Shown piece after piece: positions 62,705 to 64,000 of a stretch of DNA of 64,000 nt. Each line of letters opens with the position of its first letter. The first letter of the stretch is position 1. The position numbers were made by a program, and so were the translations under genes. Location of the stretch: assembly GCA_030433215.1 (NCBI GenBank), contig JAUIMC010000003.1, forward strand, positions 124,001 through 188,000, read 5' to 3'. The stretch is from Alphaproteobacteria bacterium (GTDB lineage: Bacteria; Pseudomonadota; Alphaproteobacteria; Caulobacterales; Parvularculaceae). Under the pieces are notes generated by a model that saw only the letters and a program-made list of their open reading frames with translations, was not told the DNA's origin and ran no database searches.

Positions 62705-64000
62705 ATTCCTCGGTTTCTTTATCGATTTTGATTTTCACGAAAACGCCCTGGTCGGTGACGGACCGCTGGATTTCGCCGCCCAGGAAGCCATCGACCAGCC
62801 GGTCGACAATCGTCTGCCCGAAACCCTTGTCGTCAGGATCGCCATTGGACGAGAACCGGTAACTTTCCTCGCGCCATTCAAAAACAAGCACGGCCTCGTC
62901 ATCGCGCCAGTCGATCACCAGCTTTCCGTCCGCTTCCTTGAGGGCGCCGTATTTGGCGGCGTTGGAAACAAGCTCATGCACGATCAGGGCCCAGGCCGTC
63001 GCCGCGCCGGCGTCGAGATTGAGCGAGGGGCCGTTGATGAAGATGCGTTGCGGATCGGTCCGCCAGGGCCGCAACGTGGTGGTCAGGATCTCCCGCAGAT
63101 CGGCGTTGCGTTTTTTAAGATCGACCGCGCCCACATTATGCGCAGCATGGAGCGCGAAAAGCCGTTTGCGGGTGGCGTCGGCGAAATCTTCCACCGTGGT
63201 CGCATAACGCGCGCTGAGACTGATGAGCGCGTTCGTGACCGAGAACAGGTTCTTGATCCGGTGATTGAGCTCCTGGACCAGCAGCGTATTGCTTTCCTCG
63301 GCCGTCTTGCGTTTTGAAATATCGACCGCGCAGATGCACAAGTGCAAAGGTTCGCCCATATCGGATTCGATCGGCGTCACGGTGATTAGCGCCCAACCCT
63401 TTTCGCCGTCTTCCTTCCAGAACGGCGCTTCGTCAGTGACCTGCCCCTCTTTCATTGTGCGTTTCACCAGTTCGCGCACGGCGGTCCGGGTCTCGCGCGA
63501 GCGCCCCCACATGCCGAGCTCCCAGAACTGGGCGTTCATCCATTCGTCCCGCGGAACGCCGGCGAGAACCTCGCCGAAATCGTTCAGTTCGAGGATCCGG
63601 CCGTCCGGGGTCGTGATCGAGAAAAGCGCGCCGATGCCGTCGATCAGCTTGCTGACGAGGCTTTCACGCTCTTTCATGTCGGTGACGTCGTAATTGACGC
63701 CGGCGAGGCTGAGCGCGCCCGAGCGCGGATCGACAATCACCCGCCCCCGGCCGGCAATCCACCGGTAACGTTCGCCGTCAATCTTGATGCGAAACTCGGC
63801 GCGATAATTCCGTCCGCCCTTGCGGGCGTGATCGATCTCTTCGCGAAGATGATCGATGTCCTGATCGTGGACCTTCTCGAACACATCCTTGCCGTAGACC
63901 TTGGCGCCGGAGGGCAATTGCAGCAATTCGCGCAATTTCTGATTGGCGTGAAGCTCGTCGGACTCGAAGTCCCAGCGGAAAACGCCGAGCTCGGCCGCTT
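62703..64000 (-). CDS. PAS-domain HWE-family sensor histidine kinase (5' end outside window)
   Basis: The frame stays open to the window edge, giving more than 430 residues. At least two PAS domains (the first with YRAEFRIKIDGERYRWIAGR, the second with SITTPDGRILELNDFGEV) precede the kinase core: LLVQELNHRIKNLFSVTNAL holds the phosphoacceptor histidine, HELVSNAAKYGAL is the N box, and FEWRE and GFGQTIVDRL follow. HWE and HisKA_2 kinases feed PhyR and light or stress signalling in alphaproteobacteria. A soluble sensor in the visible part. Its location next to EcfG-type promoters suggests a general-stress kinase. Confidence 0.9.
   Translation of the reverse strand, partial: AAELGVFRWDFESDELHANQKLRELLQLPSGAKVYGKDVFEKVHDQDIDHLREEIDHARKGGRNYRAEFRIKIDGERYRWIAGRGRVIVDPRSGALSLAGVNYDVTDMKERESLVSKLIDGIGALFSITTPDGRILELNDFGEVLAGVPRDEWMNAQFWELGMWGRSRETRTAVRELVKRTMKEGQVTDEAPFWKEDGEKGWALITVTPIESDMGEPLHLCICAVDISKRKTAEESNTLLVQELNHRIKNLFSVTNALISLSARYATTVEDFADATRKRLFALHAAHNVGAVDLKKRNADLREILTTTLRPWRTDPQRIFINGPSLNLDAGAATAWALIVHELVSNAAKYGALKEADGKLVIDWRDDEAVLVFEWREESYRFSSNGDPDDKGFGQTIVDRLVDGFLGGEIQRSVTDQGVFVKIKIDKETEE

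Overview
The window is GC-rich chromosomal DNA from an alphaproteobacterium. Support comes from gene content (DUF1285-NUDIX-CCA transferase cluster, MoxR-DUF58-DUF4159 operon, SppA, QueD/QueE, IF-3), and from four GGAAC-N16/17-TGTT boxes in the last 4 kb that match the promoters read by the alphaproteobacterial general-stress sigma factor EcfG. A marine or Parvularcula/Hyphomonas-like host is my guess; the sequence alone does not fix the genus.

Positions 1-17.5 kb look like part of an integrated conjugative or mobilisable element carrying defence genes. Read leftwards are an AlpA-like DNA-binding protein, a ribbon-helix-helix-like protein and a TraD/VirD4-type coupling protein cut by the window edge. 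Then come an unrecognised gene, a non-coding stretch with 10-bp direct repeats and hairpins, the antirestriction protein ArdA, a type III-like restriction-modification pair (res and mod), a divergent DUF2779 protein that looks like a Cas4-type nuclease joined to a DEDD exonuclease, a protein with a very acidic tail, an XRE regulator, and a GSU2403-type nucleotidyltransferase behind a perfect 28-bp palindromic operator. The segment ends with a membrane-anchored metzincin-like protease and a divergent lipoprotein. No integrase and no attachment site are visible, so the borders are not defined.

From 17.85 kb to about 46.6 kb the content is housekeeping: a GAF histidine kinase with its NarL-type regulator, an acyl-CoA ligase, CCA transferase/NUDIX/DUF1285, SppA, the MoxR-DUF58-DUF4159-VWA operon, queuosine genes, an S41 protease, a potassium channel, IF-3 (probably with an AUA start codon), two glycosyltransferases, a GH13 glucosidase, a LysR regulator, a phytoene-desaturase-like oxidoreductase and an FMN-dependent alpha-hydroxy-acid oxidase.

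From 46.6 to 60 kb lies a surface-protein locus: a 3244-residue autotransporter whose passenger has about 45 units, many with an RTX-like GGxGxD motif, a small exported protein with a PEP-CTERM-like tail directly behind it, and a response regulator and divergent 7TM sensor kinase in front. From 60 to 64 kb is a group of small membrane proteins (Pmp3, a 29-residue peptide, DUF883, a holin-like protein, DUF1328) with EcfG-type promoters, followed by an HWE-family PAS histidine kinase cut by the window edge. The last group reads as part of the general stress response. No tRNA, rRNA, CRISPR array or insertion sequence was recognised.
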